Positions 9,080-17,387 of a stretch of 64,000 nucleotides of DNA are shown here, piece after piece. How positions within the stretch are numbered: position 1 is the first letter of the stretch; the number at the start of each line of letters is the position of its first letter. The notes under the pieces are model-generated. The model saw only the letters and a list, made by a program, of their open reading frames with translations, had not been told where the DNA came from and did no database searches. The position numbers and the translations under genes were made by a program. This stretch comes from Muribaculaceae bacterium (GTDB taxonomy: Bacteria; Bacteroidota; Bacteroidia; Bacteroidales; Muribaculaceae), in the NCBI GenBank assembly GCA_009775225.1, contig VSPE01000004.1:18160-82159 (forward strand), read 5' to 3'.

Positions 9080-10572
9080 CTGTTGGCCTCTATAATCTGT
9101 TGGTATATGGTTTCTGCTGTGAGCAATTCCGAGCAGGTGACTATGCTGCCTACGAGTGTGCCCAGCATGCCATGCGAGTTGATGTTCTGACCCGTGAGCA
9201 GCAGGTTCGGCACTTTGGTCTTGTGCGGAACACGGCACGCCGCCCCGAGGGTTATGTCTTTTGCCACGCCGTACATGGAGCCGCCTTCAGTACCCGTATA
9301 GTCGAGATAGGTGAGGGGAGAGGCCGTATATACCGCTTCTATGCCTGCACGTAGTCCGGGAAACTCTTTTTCGACTTCGGCTATCAGTATTTCGGCCTTG
9401 CGGCGCTTGAAGTCTTCGTAGTCGGCGCCGCGACGGCCTGCCTGAGTCCCTTCCCATCGGGCCACGTCGGTCATGTTCATGTACGACAATATTACGCCGC
9501 TCGATGCGTACTTCGGCCTTTCTTCCGAGCAGAAGTGCATGTACAGATAGCCCTTGGGCCACGTGGCTTCGGTATAGTCTTCGCAACCCCATGGCGAGCC
9601 TGAATTGAAGCTGTAGAAGTTGGAGTTGAGGTAAGGCACAGCTCCGTCTTTGAACTTCAGGTATACCGAGAAGCCCGCCGTTGTGTTCGGTAGTACGCTT
9701 ATGCGCTTGCGGAATGCCGGGCGGATGAGCTTGGTGTCGAGTAGCTCCATTACGCGGGCCGGATGTATGTCGGAGATAACGATGTCGGCCGCGATAAACT
9801 CCTCGCCGTTCACCTCCACGCCCGTAGCCTTGGTATCGTCGCATACTATGCGTGTAACCTTGCTGCGCGGACGCACCGTGCCGCCGCACGCTTCGATGCT
9901 TCCTGCGAGCGATAATGCGATAGCGTCGCTGCCTCCCGCTACGCGGAACGCGCTCTGATTGTAGAAATCCATTATGAACGCGTGCTGTGAGAAGGGCGTG
10001 CGGTCTTTCTCGGCGGCATACAGAGGCAGGTTGCCTACGAGCACTTCCTTTATAAGCTCGTCGGTAAAGAGGCTGTCCATGACCTCGTTTATGCTGATTG
10101 TCTGGTAGAAAGTGTTCACCACAATATCGTTTTCGGCGTAGCGCAGGGAATGGAGTGACGAGGCCTGTGCTATTTTTTCTATTATGCCGTAGTACAGGGC
10201 GAGGTTGTCAGTCTCGCCCGGGAAATAGCGGCTCATACCTTCGATAAAGGCCTCTCTGCCGTTGGCGAAGCAGAACCTTTCGCCGTGGAGCGAAACTACG
10301 TCGTAGGCCTCGGGGTCGAGGCGGCTGAGCCGTATGTCGTCGAGGCTCAGGTAGCGCATCAGCTTGTGGAGGGTCTGCCCGGGCAGTGCGCTGCCTATAA
10401 AGTGCATGCCTGTCTCGAAGCGTGCGCCGCGGCGGCTGAAACATTGCAGGCAGCCTCCTATCTGAGTGCCTTGCTCCAGTACGGTCACATCGTAGCCGTT
10501 GCGCCCGAGTATCACTCCGCAGGATAGCCCTCCGAGGCCGCTGCCTATTATTATGCACTTTTTTCGGCTCAT
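9076..10572 (-). CDS. FAD-dependent oxidoreductase, phytoene-desaturase/retinol-saturase-like (first of tandem pair)
   Basis: A 498-residue flavoprotein with the dinucleotide motif IIGSGLGGLSCG at residues 7-18, the conserved IGGCLQCFSRRG block near residue 40, and a C-terminal FAD-closing LLTGQNINSHGMLG. It belongs to the CrtI/CRTISO/retinol-saturase superfamily. It differs from its downstream paralogue mainly in the central substrate region (about residues 150-330), which suggests the two act on different positions or as a pair. No transmembrane segment is evident beyond the hydrophobic FAD strand. Overlaps the glycosyltransferase-acyltransferase gene and its paralogue by four bases on each side. 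Confidence 0.88.
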   Translation of the reverse strand: MSRKKCIIIGSGLGGLSCGVILGRNGYDVTVLEQGTQIGGCLQCFSRRGARFETGMHFIGSALPGQTLHKLMRYLSLDDIRLSRLDPEAYDVVSLHGERFCFANGREAFIEGMSRYFPGETDNLALYYGIIEKIAQASSLHSLRYAENDIVVNTFYQTISINEVMDSLFTDELIKEVLVGNLPLYAAEKDRTPFSQHAFIMDFYNQSAFRVAGGSDAIALSLAGSIEACGGTVRPRSKVTRIVCDDTKATGVEVNGEEFIAADIVISDIHPARVMELLDTKLIRPAFRKRISVLPNTTAGFSVYLKFKDGAVPYLNSNFYSFNSGSPWGCEDYTEATWPKGYLYMHFCSEERPKYASSGVILSYMNMTDVARWEGTQAGRRGADYEDFKRRKAEILIAEVEKEFPGLRAGIEAVYTASPLTYLDYTGTEGGSMYGVAKDITLGAACRVPHKTKVPNLLLTGQNINSHGMLGTLVGSIVTCSELLTAETIYQQIIEANR

Positions 10573-12548
10573 GATTTAAGCGGTATTTCTATAATAGTGT
10601 CGCAGGAGGCGGTGGAGGGAAGCTCGCCCCCGAGTATTATAGTGAGGTCGTAATCGTTGTCGTCGACATAGTCGTTCACCCACACCGGGTGCAGGTGATG
10701 CAGGTTGCGCGGGAGGCCGGGAGTAGTCGTGGCCGTGTTGTAGTCGCGCAGCGAACGTTCGTATGCGTAGACCTCCGTATTCTCGTTCACAAGAGCGTAC
10801 ATCAGCGCGAAGGTGCCTATGCCGCTGTTTATTATACGCACCCGTTTCAGGCAGGAACCCGACTCAATAAGGTGGCTGTAGGTTGCTGCGTCGCGAAGTG
10901 TCTTCTTGCACCGCGCCACGGTGCTCCAGCCGCGCCAAGCGTATTTGTACAGTACGAGGCTTCGGAAATATGAGCAGTCTTCCACGCGTGCGGCTATGCG
11001 GCCGTATTCGTTGCGGATAAGCTTGCGGAAGGCCGATGCCTCTTCGCGAAGCTCGGTGCCTTCGCTGTTGCCGGAAGGCACGCGCGGAAGTATGGTCAGG
11101 CTCAGCCGTCCGCGCCGGAACATGAAGTCGTCTTTGGGCAGGTAGTGACCGACGCCGTGGAGTACCATAGGCACTATATCCATGCCCAGCTTGCGGGCAA
11201 GCTTGAACGCGCCCTGCCGGAACCGCAGAATGGTGCAGTCGGCCGAGCGTGTGCCCTCGGGGAAGATGACTATGGAGTATCCGCGGTCGCGAAGTTCGCG
11301 CAGGCGCGGCATGATAGCGTCGATACCTTCCGATACGGGAAGATAGTCGGCGTTGTGGATTATGCGGCCGTAGAACGAGTTGTGCTGCACCCAGTCGTTG
11401 GTAAGGAATATGAGTCGGGGGTGTGCCGCGATGAGCATAGGTAGGTCGAGGTGCGACTGGTGGTTGCAGATAACCACGGCAGGACGCTCGAATGTCTCGC
11501 CCTCGATGTTGTCGATTGTTGCCGTGGCTCCGGGGAACTTCCGCGTTAGCGAGGCGCATATCCACCTCAGCATCTTGTGGAAGCGCAGCTTCTTGGCTTC
11601 GCTATTCTTGCCTACGCTGAAGTACAGCCATGCGAAGGGTGTGAATACGCACATCGACCAGAATGCGAAGTAGCTGATGCCGTAGAGCGAGCGTGCGAGC
11701 CGGCCGAGTGTTATGGCTGCATCCCGCTTCCGGCCGTTCTTGCGGGTAAACGCTTTGAACTCGCCGTTGAACAGCTGCCTGTGTGTCACCGCGCGCACCA
11801 TGCGCAGCGGGGCGCCGTATACCACGGCACCTGCGCAGAGCACCGTGTTCAGTATGCTTATGCGTGTGAAGTCGAGCGCGGGCCGGAAGTGCGATACCCG
11901 CTCGGCCTGTGGAGGGTAGTACACGCTTATAGGGATAGACACTATCTCGGTGCCGTGCCACGATGCGAACACCAGCAACTCAAGCTCGGCCTCGTAACGG
12001 CTGGTGAGCAGCCCGAGTCCGTGCAGATGCCGCAGCGGATAGGCGCGGTAGCCAGTCTGAGTGTCGGGCAGGCGGTGCCCCGTCTGTACGTGGAACCAGA
12101 AGTTTGAGAATTTGTTGGCGAACGAGCTTTTGCCGTTTATGTCTACACCCGACAGGTCGCGCGCCCCCACCACGAGAGCGTCGGGGTGCTCGGCAATGGC
12201 CTTCACAAAAAGCGGAATGTCGGAGGCATAGTGCTGCCCGTCGGCGTCGATTGTTATTACGTAGTCGTAGCCCATTGTGCGGGCTTTGCGGAAGCCGGTA
12301 CGCAAGGCATGGCCTTTGCCTCGGTTGCGCTCGTAGTCCACTACCGTGATGCGGTCGCCGAAGCTCTGGAGGACAGACGCCGTATTGTCGGTGCTTCCGT
12401 CGTTGACCACTATGAGGTCGTCGGCATAGCCGAGGATATCGCTTACCACACGCCCTGCTGTGCCCCCGTTGTTATACGTAGGCATGAGCACGCACACCTT
12501 GAGGGCGCGCATGGTGGCTATGAGGTTTTCGCGAGTCGGTGCGCTCAT
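10569..12548 (-). CDS. Family 2 glycosyltransferase fused to acyltransferase and Rossmann-like C-terminal domain
   Basis: A 659-residue protein. Residues 15-about 240 form a GT2 domain (CVLMPTYNNGG; VVNDGSTDNT; DADGQH as the metal-binding DxD variant). A probable membrane segment lies near residues 290-310 (SYFAFWSMCVFTPFAWLYF). A PlsC-type acyltransferase follows with NHQSHLD (His about 363) and FPEGTR (about 428). The end (about 567-659) looks like a SAM-methyltransferase-like Rossmann fold with IINSGIGTFALMYAL. GT2-acyltransferase fusions occur in aryl polyene and xanthomonadin clusters and are thought to build or modify the lipid/sugar anchor. The acyltransferase-Rossmann half is a paralogue of that in the MMPL protein. 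Confidence 0.9.
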   Translation of the reverse strand: MSAPTRENLIATMRALKVCVLMPTYNNGGTAGRVVSDILGYADDLIVVNDGSTDNTASVLQSFGDRITVVDYERNRGKGHALRTGFRKARTMGYDYVITIDADGQHYASDIPLFVKAIAEHPDALVVGARDLSGVDINGKSSFANKFSNFWFHVQTGHRLPDTQTGYRAYPLRHLHGLGLLTSRYEAELELLVFASWHGTEIVSIPISVYYPPQAERVSHFRPALDFTRISILNTVLCAGAVVYGAPLRMVRAVTHRQLFNGEFKAFTRKNGRKRDAAITLGRLARSLYGISYFAFWSMCVFTPFAWLYFSVGKNSEAKKLRFHKMLRWICASLTRKFPGATATIDNIEGETFERPAVVICNHQSHLDLPMLIAAHPRLIFLTNDWVQHNSFYGRIIHNADYLPVSEGIDAIMPRLRELRDRGYSIVIFPEGTRSADCTILRFRQGAFKLARKLGMDIVPMVLHGVGHYLPKDDFMFRRGRLSLTILPRVPSGNSEGTELREEASAFRKLIRNEYGRIAARVEDCSYFRSLVLYKYAWRGWSTVARCKKTLRDAATYSHLIESGSCLKRVRIINSGIGTFALMYALVNENTEVYAYERSLRDYNTATTTPGLPRNLHHLHPVWVNDYVDDNDYDLTIILGGELPSTASCDTIIEIPLKS

Positions 12549-12916
12549 CGGTTATAGTATATAAGCGACAGTTTGGTATATGTTGTATCTGCGTGGCGTA
12601 CTTCCACCGATACTTTCAGTGTGTGGCTCTCTTCGTCGGGGCTGATTTTCTTGAAGATATATGTCACGCATGGTGTCTCTGCCGGGTCAACCACGGCAAG
12701 ATACTTGGCGTTTGCCACCCCGGCAAGTTGGTATTGGCTCCCGGTGAGTTCGCCCAGCAGTTCGGAGGCTGTCTGTATGATACATACGCCGGGCGTAATG
12801 GCGCGCTCGGGGAAGTGGGCCTTGTAAATCACGCAGTCGGGGAGCAGTTCGAGTTCGAAGCTGCGGCTGTCGCTGTCGGCCGACAATATTTTATATAGCT
12901 GGTCTTTCAGTATCAT
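12545..12916 (-). CDS. FabZ/ApeI-like hotdog 3-hydroxyacyl-ACP dehydratase
   Basis: A 123-residue single hotdog domain. The segment AHFPERAITPGVCIIQTA (about residues 33-51) aligns with the FabA/FabZ active-site region, with the catalytic His in HFP and the helix-starting PGV. Dehydratases of this kind remove water from beta-hydroxyacyl-ACP to give the trans double bonds of the polyene. The usual FabZ acidic residue one turn later is replaced by Gln (CIIQTA), as it can be in aryl-polyene dehydratases, so activity may depend on a partner. Overlaps the glycosyltransferase gene by four bases and its upstream neighbour by 26. Confidence 0.8.
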   Translation of the reverse strand: MILKDQLYKILSADSDSRSFELELLPDCVIYKAHFPERAITPGVCIIQTASELLGELTGSQYQLAGVANAKYLAVVDPAETPCVTYIFKKISPDEESHTLKVSVEVRHADTTYTKLSLIYYNR

Positions 12917-13379
12917 TTTCTTGTTCGATAGGGAGAGGCGAGAATGTGTAGCTGATTTTACGCTTTGTATTCGTTATTGTCACTGCATCGGAGGTGGCGG
13001 CCACCGTGTAGCCGCGTTTTGGTTCGGGCGGTATTTCCCGAAGTACCTGCAGGCAATACTTTATGTCGTTGGCGAGCATGCGCCGTATATACCATTTGTC
13101 GAGAAAGCCTATCACCCGCACAAGCTTTACGCGCTCCTTGCGGATGTCGTATGTGAAGTCTATTGCCGATATGCCGAACTCGTTTACCATGCTCCCGTTT
13201 ATCCGGCCGTAGCTTTCGGCCGTTATCATGATGCCGGAGATATATGCTTTGGGAGTAGTGATGCTGAAGGTATGGCGGCTGCGGGCGACACCGCTTTCGG
13301 CGGCATCGTCGCGCTGCGTCGCGGCTGCGGGCAGGCACAGCAGCAACAGACTGCTAAGGAATACTAAAAAGGCTCTCAT
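12891..13379 (-). CDS. Secreted DUF3261-like protein of the polyene export module
   Basis: A 162-residue protein with a signal peptide (MRAFLVFLSSLLLLCLPAAA). The mature part is beta-rich (HTFSITTPKAYISGI, INGSMVNEFGISAIDFTYD) and ends in a segment KWYIRRMLANDIKYCLQVL. That layout, and its position beside LolA and the MMPL exporter, resembles the DUF3261 lipoproteins of aryl polyene clusters, which are thought to accept cargo at the outer membrane much like LolB. Here no lipobox cysteine is evident, so it would be soluble in the periplasm. The assignment rests on pattern and context. It overlaps the LolA-like gene by 26 bases. Confidence 0.65.
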   Translation of the reverse strand: MRAFLVFLSSLLLLCLPAAATQRDDAAESGVARSRHTFSITTPKAYISGIMITAESYGRINGSMVNEFGISAIDFTYDIRKERVKLVRVIGFLDKWYIRRMLANDIKYCLQVLREIPPEPKRGYTVAATSDAVTITNTKRKISYTFSPLPIEQENDTERPAI

Positions 13380-13989
13380 CTACCTTTGCGTCCGATAGTA
13401 CGTCTTTGAATTTTATGTCGGTGCGGTCGCCGTTTTTCTCGTATATGCTAAGCTCCGAAATCATGCTCGCCGACTTGGAGAATGTCATCGTAATTTTGGC
13501 GAACATGCGGCGCATCTCTTTTTTGCGTGGCACGAGAGTCACCACCCACGAGCCTTTCTCTTCGGCTGCTTCGGTGTCGAAGTCGGCGGCATTGGAGAGC
13601 GCCGTTCCTGTCACGGTGCTCATCATTATGCGGGCCACCTCCTTGAAGATTTTGTTGGTATTGGTGTCTATCACGTCCTTACGCGAGTCGTTGCCCACAT
13701 AAACCTTGTTGCCGTTGAAGATAAAGAGGTATTTGTAGGGCGAGGTATATTCCCAGCGCAGTCTGTCGGGCTGCGAGTAGTACATGCGTCCTTCCGATAC
13801 CATTTTGTCGCTCAGCAGCGACAGGTGTTTTGTCTGTACGAAGGAGCAGCTCATGGTGTGCAGCCGCGATACCGCGCTGTTGATGCGGGCTATCACTTCC
13901 TGCTTCCGGGCGTCGGTAAGCTCAGCGGCTCCTGCTGTGACCGTCATGGCCAGCGCAAGGAGGAATATGGCTATTATACGTCTTGTCAT
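13354..13989 (-). CDS. LolA-like outer-membrane lipoprotein carrier protein
   Basis: A 211-residue periplasmic protein with signal peptide (MTRRIIAIFLLALAMTVTAGA). The mature part carries LolA features: an early helix with SRLHTMSCSFVQTKHLSLLSD, then SEGRMYYSQPDRLRWEYTSPY and the half-barrel strands FIFNGNKVYVGND. LolA-fold proteins chaperone lipids across the periplasm; cluster-encoded versions (as in aryl polyene and xanthomonadin loci) probably carry the polyene lipid after MMPL extracts it. The chromosome would be expected to hold another, housekeeping LolA elsewhere. The start is the ATG at 13989, nine bases past the EamA-type gene. Confidence 0.88.
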   Translation of the reverse strand: MTRRIIAIFLLALAMTVTAGAAELTDARKQEVIARINSAVSRLHTMSCSFVQTKHLSLLSDKMVSEGRMYYSQPDRLRWEYTSPYKYLFIFNGNKVYVGNDSRKDVIDTNTNKIFKEVARIMMSTVTGTALSNAADFDTEAAEEKGSWVVTLVPRKKEMRRMFAKITMTFSKSASMISELSIYEKNGDRTDIKFKDVLSDAKVDESLFSIP

Positions 13990-13998
13990 ATCATGGAG

Positions 13999-14352
13999 TT
14001 ATTTGGCCACGAACACGCAGCCGGCCATTATCAGTGCGACGCCGAGCCAGCGGTTCCATGCCACGGTCTCGTGCAGGAACACTATCGCGAATACGAGGGC
14101 GAACACGTAGCTCATGCTTGCCATGGGGTAGGCCATGTTGAGAGGAAAATGTTTCAGGATATACATCCACAGTATCGAGGCGCCGCCGAAGAGGATGCCG
14201 CAGAGCATAAACCACCAGTTGGTGAGCAGGTCGAGCCAGAACTCGCCCGTCCACGAGAAGCGGGGCATGCGGGCCAGCGCCAGCTTGAGCGTGAGCTGCC
14301 CGAAGGAGAGCATTATGCTCTGTATGGCCGAGAGTCCTATTAGCTGCCACAT
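13999..14352 (-). CDS. Small EamA/DMT-type membrane protein
   Basis: A 117-residue protein with four predicted membrane segments (about residues 1-22, 44-64, 72-92 and 98-116), the size of small multidrug resistance/half-EamA proteins. The end VALIMAGCVFVAK and the segment HFPLNMAYPMASMSYVFAL are typical of EamA halves. Half-size members act as dimers in flipping small amphiphiles (for example the ArnE/ArnF pair), so a role in moving a lipid-sugar or polyene precursor is plausible but unproven. The ATG at 14352 lies five bases after the stop of the chain-length-factor gene, which argues against any longer upstream start. Confidence 0.82.
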   Translation of the reverse strand: MWQLIGLSAIQSIMLSFGQLTLKLALARMPRFSWTGEFWLDLLTNWWFMLCGILFGGASILWMYILKHFPLNMAYPMASMSYVFALVFAIVFLHETVAWNRWLGVALIMAGCVFVAK

Positions 14353-14357
14353 GGTGC

Positions 14358-15347
14358 CTATATCTTTTTTAGGCGTACCACAGACCATGATGTGGCGTCG
14401 CTGTGGTTCACTATGGTGATACTTTCGGGTGCTGTCGTAGGCTGTTCGCCAAGGCAGAGATGAGCCGGTACTTCGCCGCGCCCGAGAATGGTGGCGGCGG
14501 CATAGACGGCCATGGCCGGCGACGAAAAATTCTCGCCGAATATGTTTTTGTACTGTAGCAGGCGAGGTGCGCCGCCAACGGCTTCGACAAGCTCGAGGTA
14601 TGGCGTGTCGTTGGCCTCTTTGCCGTTGACTCCGAGCATGATTGCGGCGCCGCTGTCTTCGGCCAGTCGGTCGGCGAGGACGGCGAGGACGGGGCGGTAT
14701 AGCAGTTTCACCGATGTCAGCTCGCACAGATTTCGTGCGGAAGGGCGGTCGGTGAGCACTGCCGACATCGATGTCTCCGACACCAGCCTGTATTCAGGAT
14801 GCGTGCGCTCCATTACCAGGGCCATGAAGGGCGTCACCTCATCGTGCGAGCCTGTGAGGGCGTTGCGAATGGCGCCGCTGCGTATTTGCAGCCATGCGTC
14901 GAGCAGCGCGCTCTCGAAGGAGATGCCTTTGTGCGAATACGTGTTGTTGTAGCCGTGGCACTTGAGTATGATTGATATGAGCGAGCTTATGGTGTTGTGG
15001 GTCGACTGCATGAAGAGTGTGGGCTTCAGACAGTTTTCTCCGAAGCGGCTCATGTCGATGAGGAACTTCTCGGAGTTCTCCATGCAGCCCGTACCAGTGC
15101 CGGTGATAATGGCGTCGGGCTGCTGCACGTCGGAGTTGTTCAGCGCCGTGATAGCTGTGCACACGGTGCGCTTGAGTATCTTGCTCATGCGTCGCGCCTC
15201 GGAAGGCACTATCAGACCATTGGTGTCGGGTTCGACGGCGCGCACGTATGATTCGGAGTGGATGTGCGGCGATGTGAACCACTCGTCGGATAGCGGCTGC
15301 TGGCACGATACTTGTGCTATGGAGTTGATATATACGCGCTTATTCAT
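14358..15347 (-). CDS. Beta-ketoacyl synthase chain-length-factor-like protein (active-site Cys absent)
   Basis: A 329-residue protein of the ketosynthase N-terminal-like type (PF13723-like) used as chain-length factor in aryl polyene and type II polyketide systems. It has the thiolase-fold pattern but no nucleophile: where active ketosynthases have the TACSSA-type elbow this has LFMQSTHNTISSL. A heterodimer with the neighbouring ketosynthase (15340-16557) is expected, its cavity limiting polyene length. It is 70-80 residues shorter than the true ketosynthases in the cluster. The start overlaps the ketosynthase stop by eight bases, so equimolar translation is likely. Confidence 0.85.
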   Translation of the reverse strand: MNKRVYINSIAQVSCQQPLSDEWFTSPHIHSESYVRAVEPDTNGLIVPSEARRMSKILKRTVCTAITALNNSDVQQPDAIITGTGTGCMENSEKFLIDMSRFGENCLKPTLFMQSTHNTISSLISIILKCHGYNNTYSHKGISFESALLDAWLQIRSGAIRNALTGSHDEVTPFMALVMERTHPEYRLVSETSMSAVLTDRPSARNLCELTSVKLLYRPVLAVLADRLAEDSGAAIMLGVNGKEANDTPYLELVEAVGGAPRLLQYKNIFGENFSSPAMAVYAAATILGRGEVPAHLCLGEQPTTAPESITIVNHSDATSWSVVRLKKI

Positions 15348-16557
15348 TGGCTTCTGTATAGCGGGAGAATATGAGCGAGGAGTCGTTGCCTCCGAAGCCG
15401 AAGGAATTGTCGATTATGTGGCGCAGCTTAAGGCCCGTTGTGGTGCTGGCTGCCGGTTCGCCGCCCTCGGCTATCGGGTTCTTCCAGCCGAGACTGCCTG
15501 GCACGAACCCGTGCTGAAGTGCCAGAAGGCATATCACGGCTTCGATAGAGCCTGAGGCGCTGGTGGTGTGGCCAGTGTACGATTTGGTGGACGAGAATAG
15601 CGGCAGAGAGGTTCCCCAAATACGTTGCATGGCTGTCAGCTCGCACTCGTCGTTGTTTGGCGTGCCGGTGCCGTGCGCGTTTATATAGTCGATGTCGGAG
15701 GGCGAGAGCTGTGCCATATCCATTGCTTTACGCATGGCCTGGTAGGCGCCTTCGCCATCGTCGGAGGTGGCCGTCTGGTGGAAAGCGTCGCAGGTATTGG
15801 CGTATCCGCTCAGCTCTGCCATGATGCGTGCGCCGCGGCTGAGGGCCGAGCGCTCGCTCTCGAGCACGATGTATGCGGCGCCTTCGCCAAGGTTGATGCC
15901 CGCGCGGTCGCGGTCGAAGGGGCGGCAGCGGTCGTGGTCGAGTATCATCAGAGTGTTGAAGCCGTTGAGGTGGAACTTCGTAAGGGCTTCCGAGCCTCCC
16001 GCCACAACTATGTCGGCAATGCCGCTCTTGATGAGGCCAGCGCCGAGAATTATGGCATTGGCTGCCGAGGAGCAGGCTGTGGAGGTGGTGGTGACCATGC
16101 CGAAGCGCCCCGTGCCGTCGGCGATTAGCTCGGTGGAGTAGCCGCAGTCGTTGTACTTCATCTCAAGGCTGTCTTCGGTGGCTGTATTGGAGTCGAACAC
16201 GTTCTTGAAGTGGCGCTCGGTCTTATCCATGCCGCCCACGGTGGTGCCGCTTATAAAGGCGGTGCGCTGCATGTCGGCTTCGGAGAGAGCAGCGGAGGCC
16301 ACGGCTTCGCGCGCGGCGATGATGCCCAGGAGCACGGTGCGCAGTCCGTCGACGGGGTAATGCGCGTCCAGCATCCGCGACATCTCGGCATCGCTGAGTT
16401 TCACCTCGCCCACCGGGAACTCGCGGTGTTCGGTGGCGAGATGCCGTATGTGCCCTATGCCGCTGTGTCCGCTCAGTAGCGCCTTCAGTGTGGCATCGGT
16501 GCCGTTGCCAAGGGCCGATATGATACCGGCACCTGTCACGAATACTTTTTCCGACAT
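15340..16557 (-). CDS. Beta-ketoacyl-ACP synthase (FabF-type), catalytically complete
   Basis: A 405-residue FabF-like ketosynthase. The nucleophile elbow is TTSTACSSAAN (Cys about 167), and the two histidines are in NAHGTGTPNND and KSYTGHTTSASG. It condenses malonyl-ACP with the growing chain. Its direct overlap with the chain-length factor downstream suggests that this is the catalytic half of the polyene-extending heterodimer (the equivalent of aryl polyene KS). It is preceded by a carrier-protein gene 16 bases away. Confidence 0.9.
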   Translation of the reverse strand: MSEKVFVTGAGIISALGNGTDATLKALLSGHSGIGHIRHLATEHREFPVGEVKLSDAEMSRMLDAHYPVDGLRTVLLGIIAAREAVASAALSEADMQRTAFISGTTVGGMDKTERHFKNVFDSNTATEDSLEMKYNDCGYSTELIADGTGRFGMVTTTSTACSSAANAIILGAGLIKSGIADIVVAGGSEALTKFHLNGFNTLMILDHDRCRPFDRDRAGINLGEGAAYIVLESERSALSRGARIMAELSGYANTCDAFHQTATSDDGEGAYQAMRKAMDMAQLSPSDIDYINAHGTGTPNNDECELTAMQRIWGTSLPLFSSTKSYTGHTTSASGSIEAVICLLALQHGFVPGSLGWKNPIAEGGEPAASTTTGLKLRHIIDNSFGFGGNDSSLIFSRYTEANE

Positions 16558-16573
16558 AAATGCTGTATGTGCT

Positions 16574-16831
16574 TTATTTCTTGCGGTTCTGACTTACATA
16601 TTCGGCGATAGAAGCTACCGACTTGAAGATTGCCTTGCCTTCGGCGGGATTGGAGAGTTTGATGCCGTACTCTCGCTCGAGGAGCACGATAAGCTCGAGG
16701 GCGTCAATCGAGTCGAGCCCGAGGCCTTCGCCGAAGAGGGGGGCCTGTGCGTCGATATCGTCGGCGGTCATGTCTTCGAGGTTGAGGACTTCGATAATCT
16801 GATTTTTGAGCTGGTTGATAAGGGTATCCAT
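16574..16831 (-). CDS. Acyl carrier protein
   Basis: An 85-residue acidic carrier protein. The phosphopantetheine attachment motif is GLDSIDALEL (Ser about 41), in the DS(I/L) context of type II ACPs. It should hold the aryl starter or the growing polyene. This is one of two carrier proteins in the cluster, with the other at 20288-20536; a division of labour between starter and chain extension is known in related pathways. No phosphopantetheinyl transferase is visible in the window, so a housekeeping enzyme would have to activate it. Confidence 0.92.
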   Translation of the reverse strand: MDTLINQLKNQIIEVLNLEDMTADDIDAQAPLFGEGLGLDSIDALELIVLLEREYGIKLSNPAEGKAIFKSVASIAEYVSQNRKK

Positions 16832-16850
16832 ATTGCGGTGTTTCTTTAGT

Positions 16851-17387
16851 TTATACGGTTATAAGGCGGAGGTCGGCGAGGTAGTCGCTGTCGTTGTTGT
16901 AGTCGACCCAGCCGGTGAGAATGAGCGAAGGCGAGGAGGTGAGGAAGGCTTCGGAGGCAATCTGTTCGATAAGCCCGAAGTCGGGTTCGTCGAGCACGTA
17001 GAATGATGTCTCTCCATATATTTTGTGGCGAATGGCTATTTCGCCGGTTACGATGTTCGCCAGCGTGTACACAAAGAGTGCAGGGCTGGGGAAGTAGTTG
17101 TCGTCGGTTATGGTGCGGCTGTAGTTACGGTCGGTGACGAGCGAGCCGTTGCGGTTGAAGAGGATTATGGCCGCTTCCTCGCGGGTGACCGGGTCGATGT
17201 CGCGCAGAAGCAGTTCTGCGCCTATGAAGCCGAGCTTGCACAGGCTGTCCATTTTGAAAAACTTGGGATAGTCTCCAGCAAATTCGCGGTACAGTGCGCT
17301 GATGTTGCCTTCCGACACACGCGTGCCGTTCTGCTCGGCGCCTGCCGGGCTTATTACCACGCGTGCCTGTGTTTTCGGTGTTTTCAC
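16851..17387 (-). CDS. Half-size ketosynthase-like protein lacking the catalytic Cys
   Basis: A 178-residue protein with the pattern of the N-terminal ketosynthase half: FKMDSLCKLGFIGAELLL, then SLVTDRNY and SPALFVYTLANIVTGEIAIRH. The last segment lines up with the ketosynthase nucleophile elbow, but Cys is missing. Similar short proteins are a regular, uncharacterised member of Bacteroidetes flexirubin/aryl polyene loci. It could act as a partner or regulator of a ketosynthase. I start it at the GTG at 17387, which overlaps the upstream stop as GTGA and has AGGAGG about seven bases before it; a longer reading to 17459 would overlap the ketosynthase extensively and has no family support. Confidence 0.78.
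   Translation of the reverse strand: MKTPKTQARVVISPAGAEQNGTRVSEGNISALYREFAGDYPKFFKMDSLCKLGFIGAELLLRDIDPVTREEAAIILFNRNGSLVTDRNYSRTITDDNYFPSPALFVYTLANIVTGEIAIRHKIYGETSFYVLDEPDFGLIEQIASEAFLTSSPSLILTGWVDYNNDSDYLADLRLITV

Noticed and set aside
13999..14727. An extended reading of the small EamA-type protein.
   Set aside because: The N-terminal extension is arginine-rich junk overlapping the chain-length factor; the ATG at 14352 gives a clean four-segment membrane protein.
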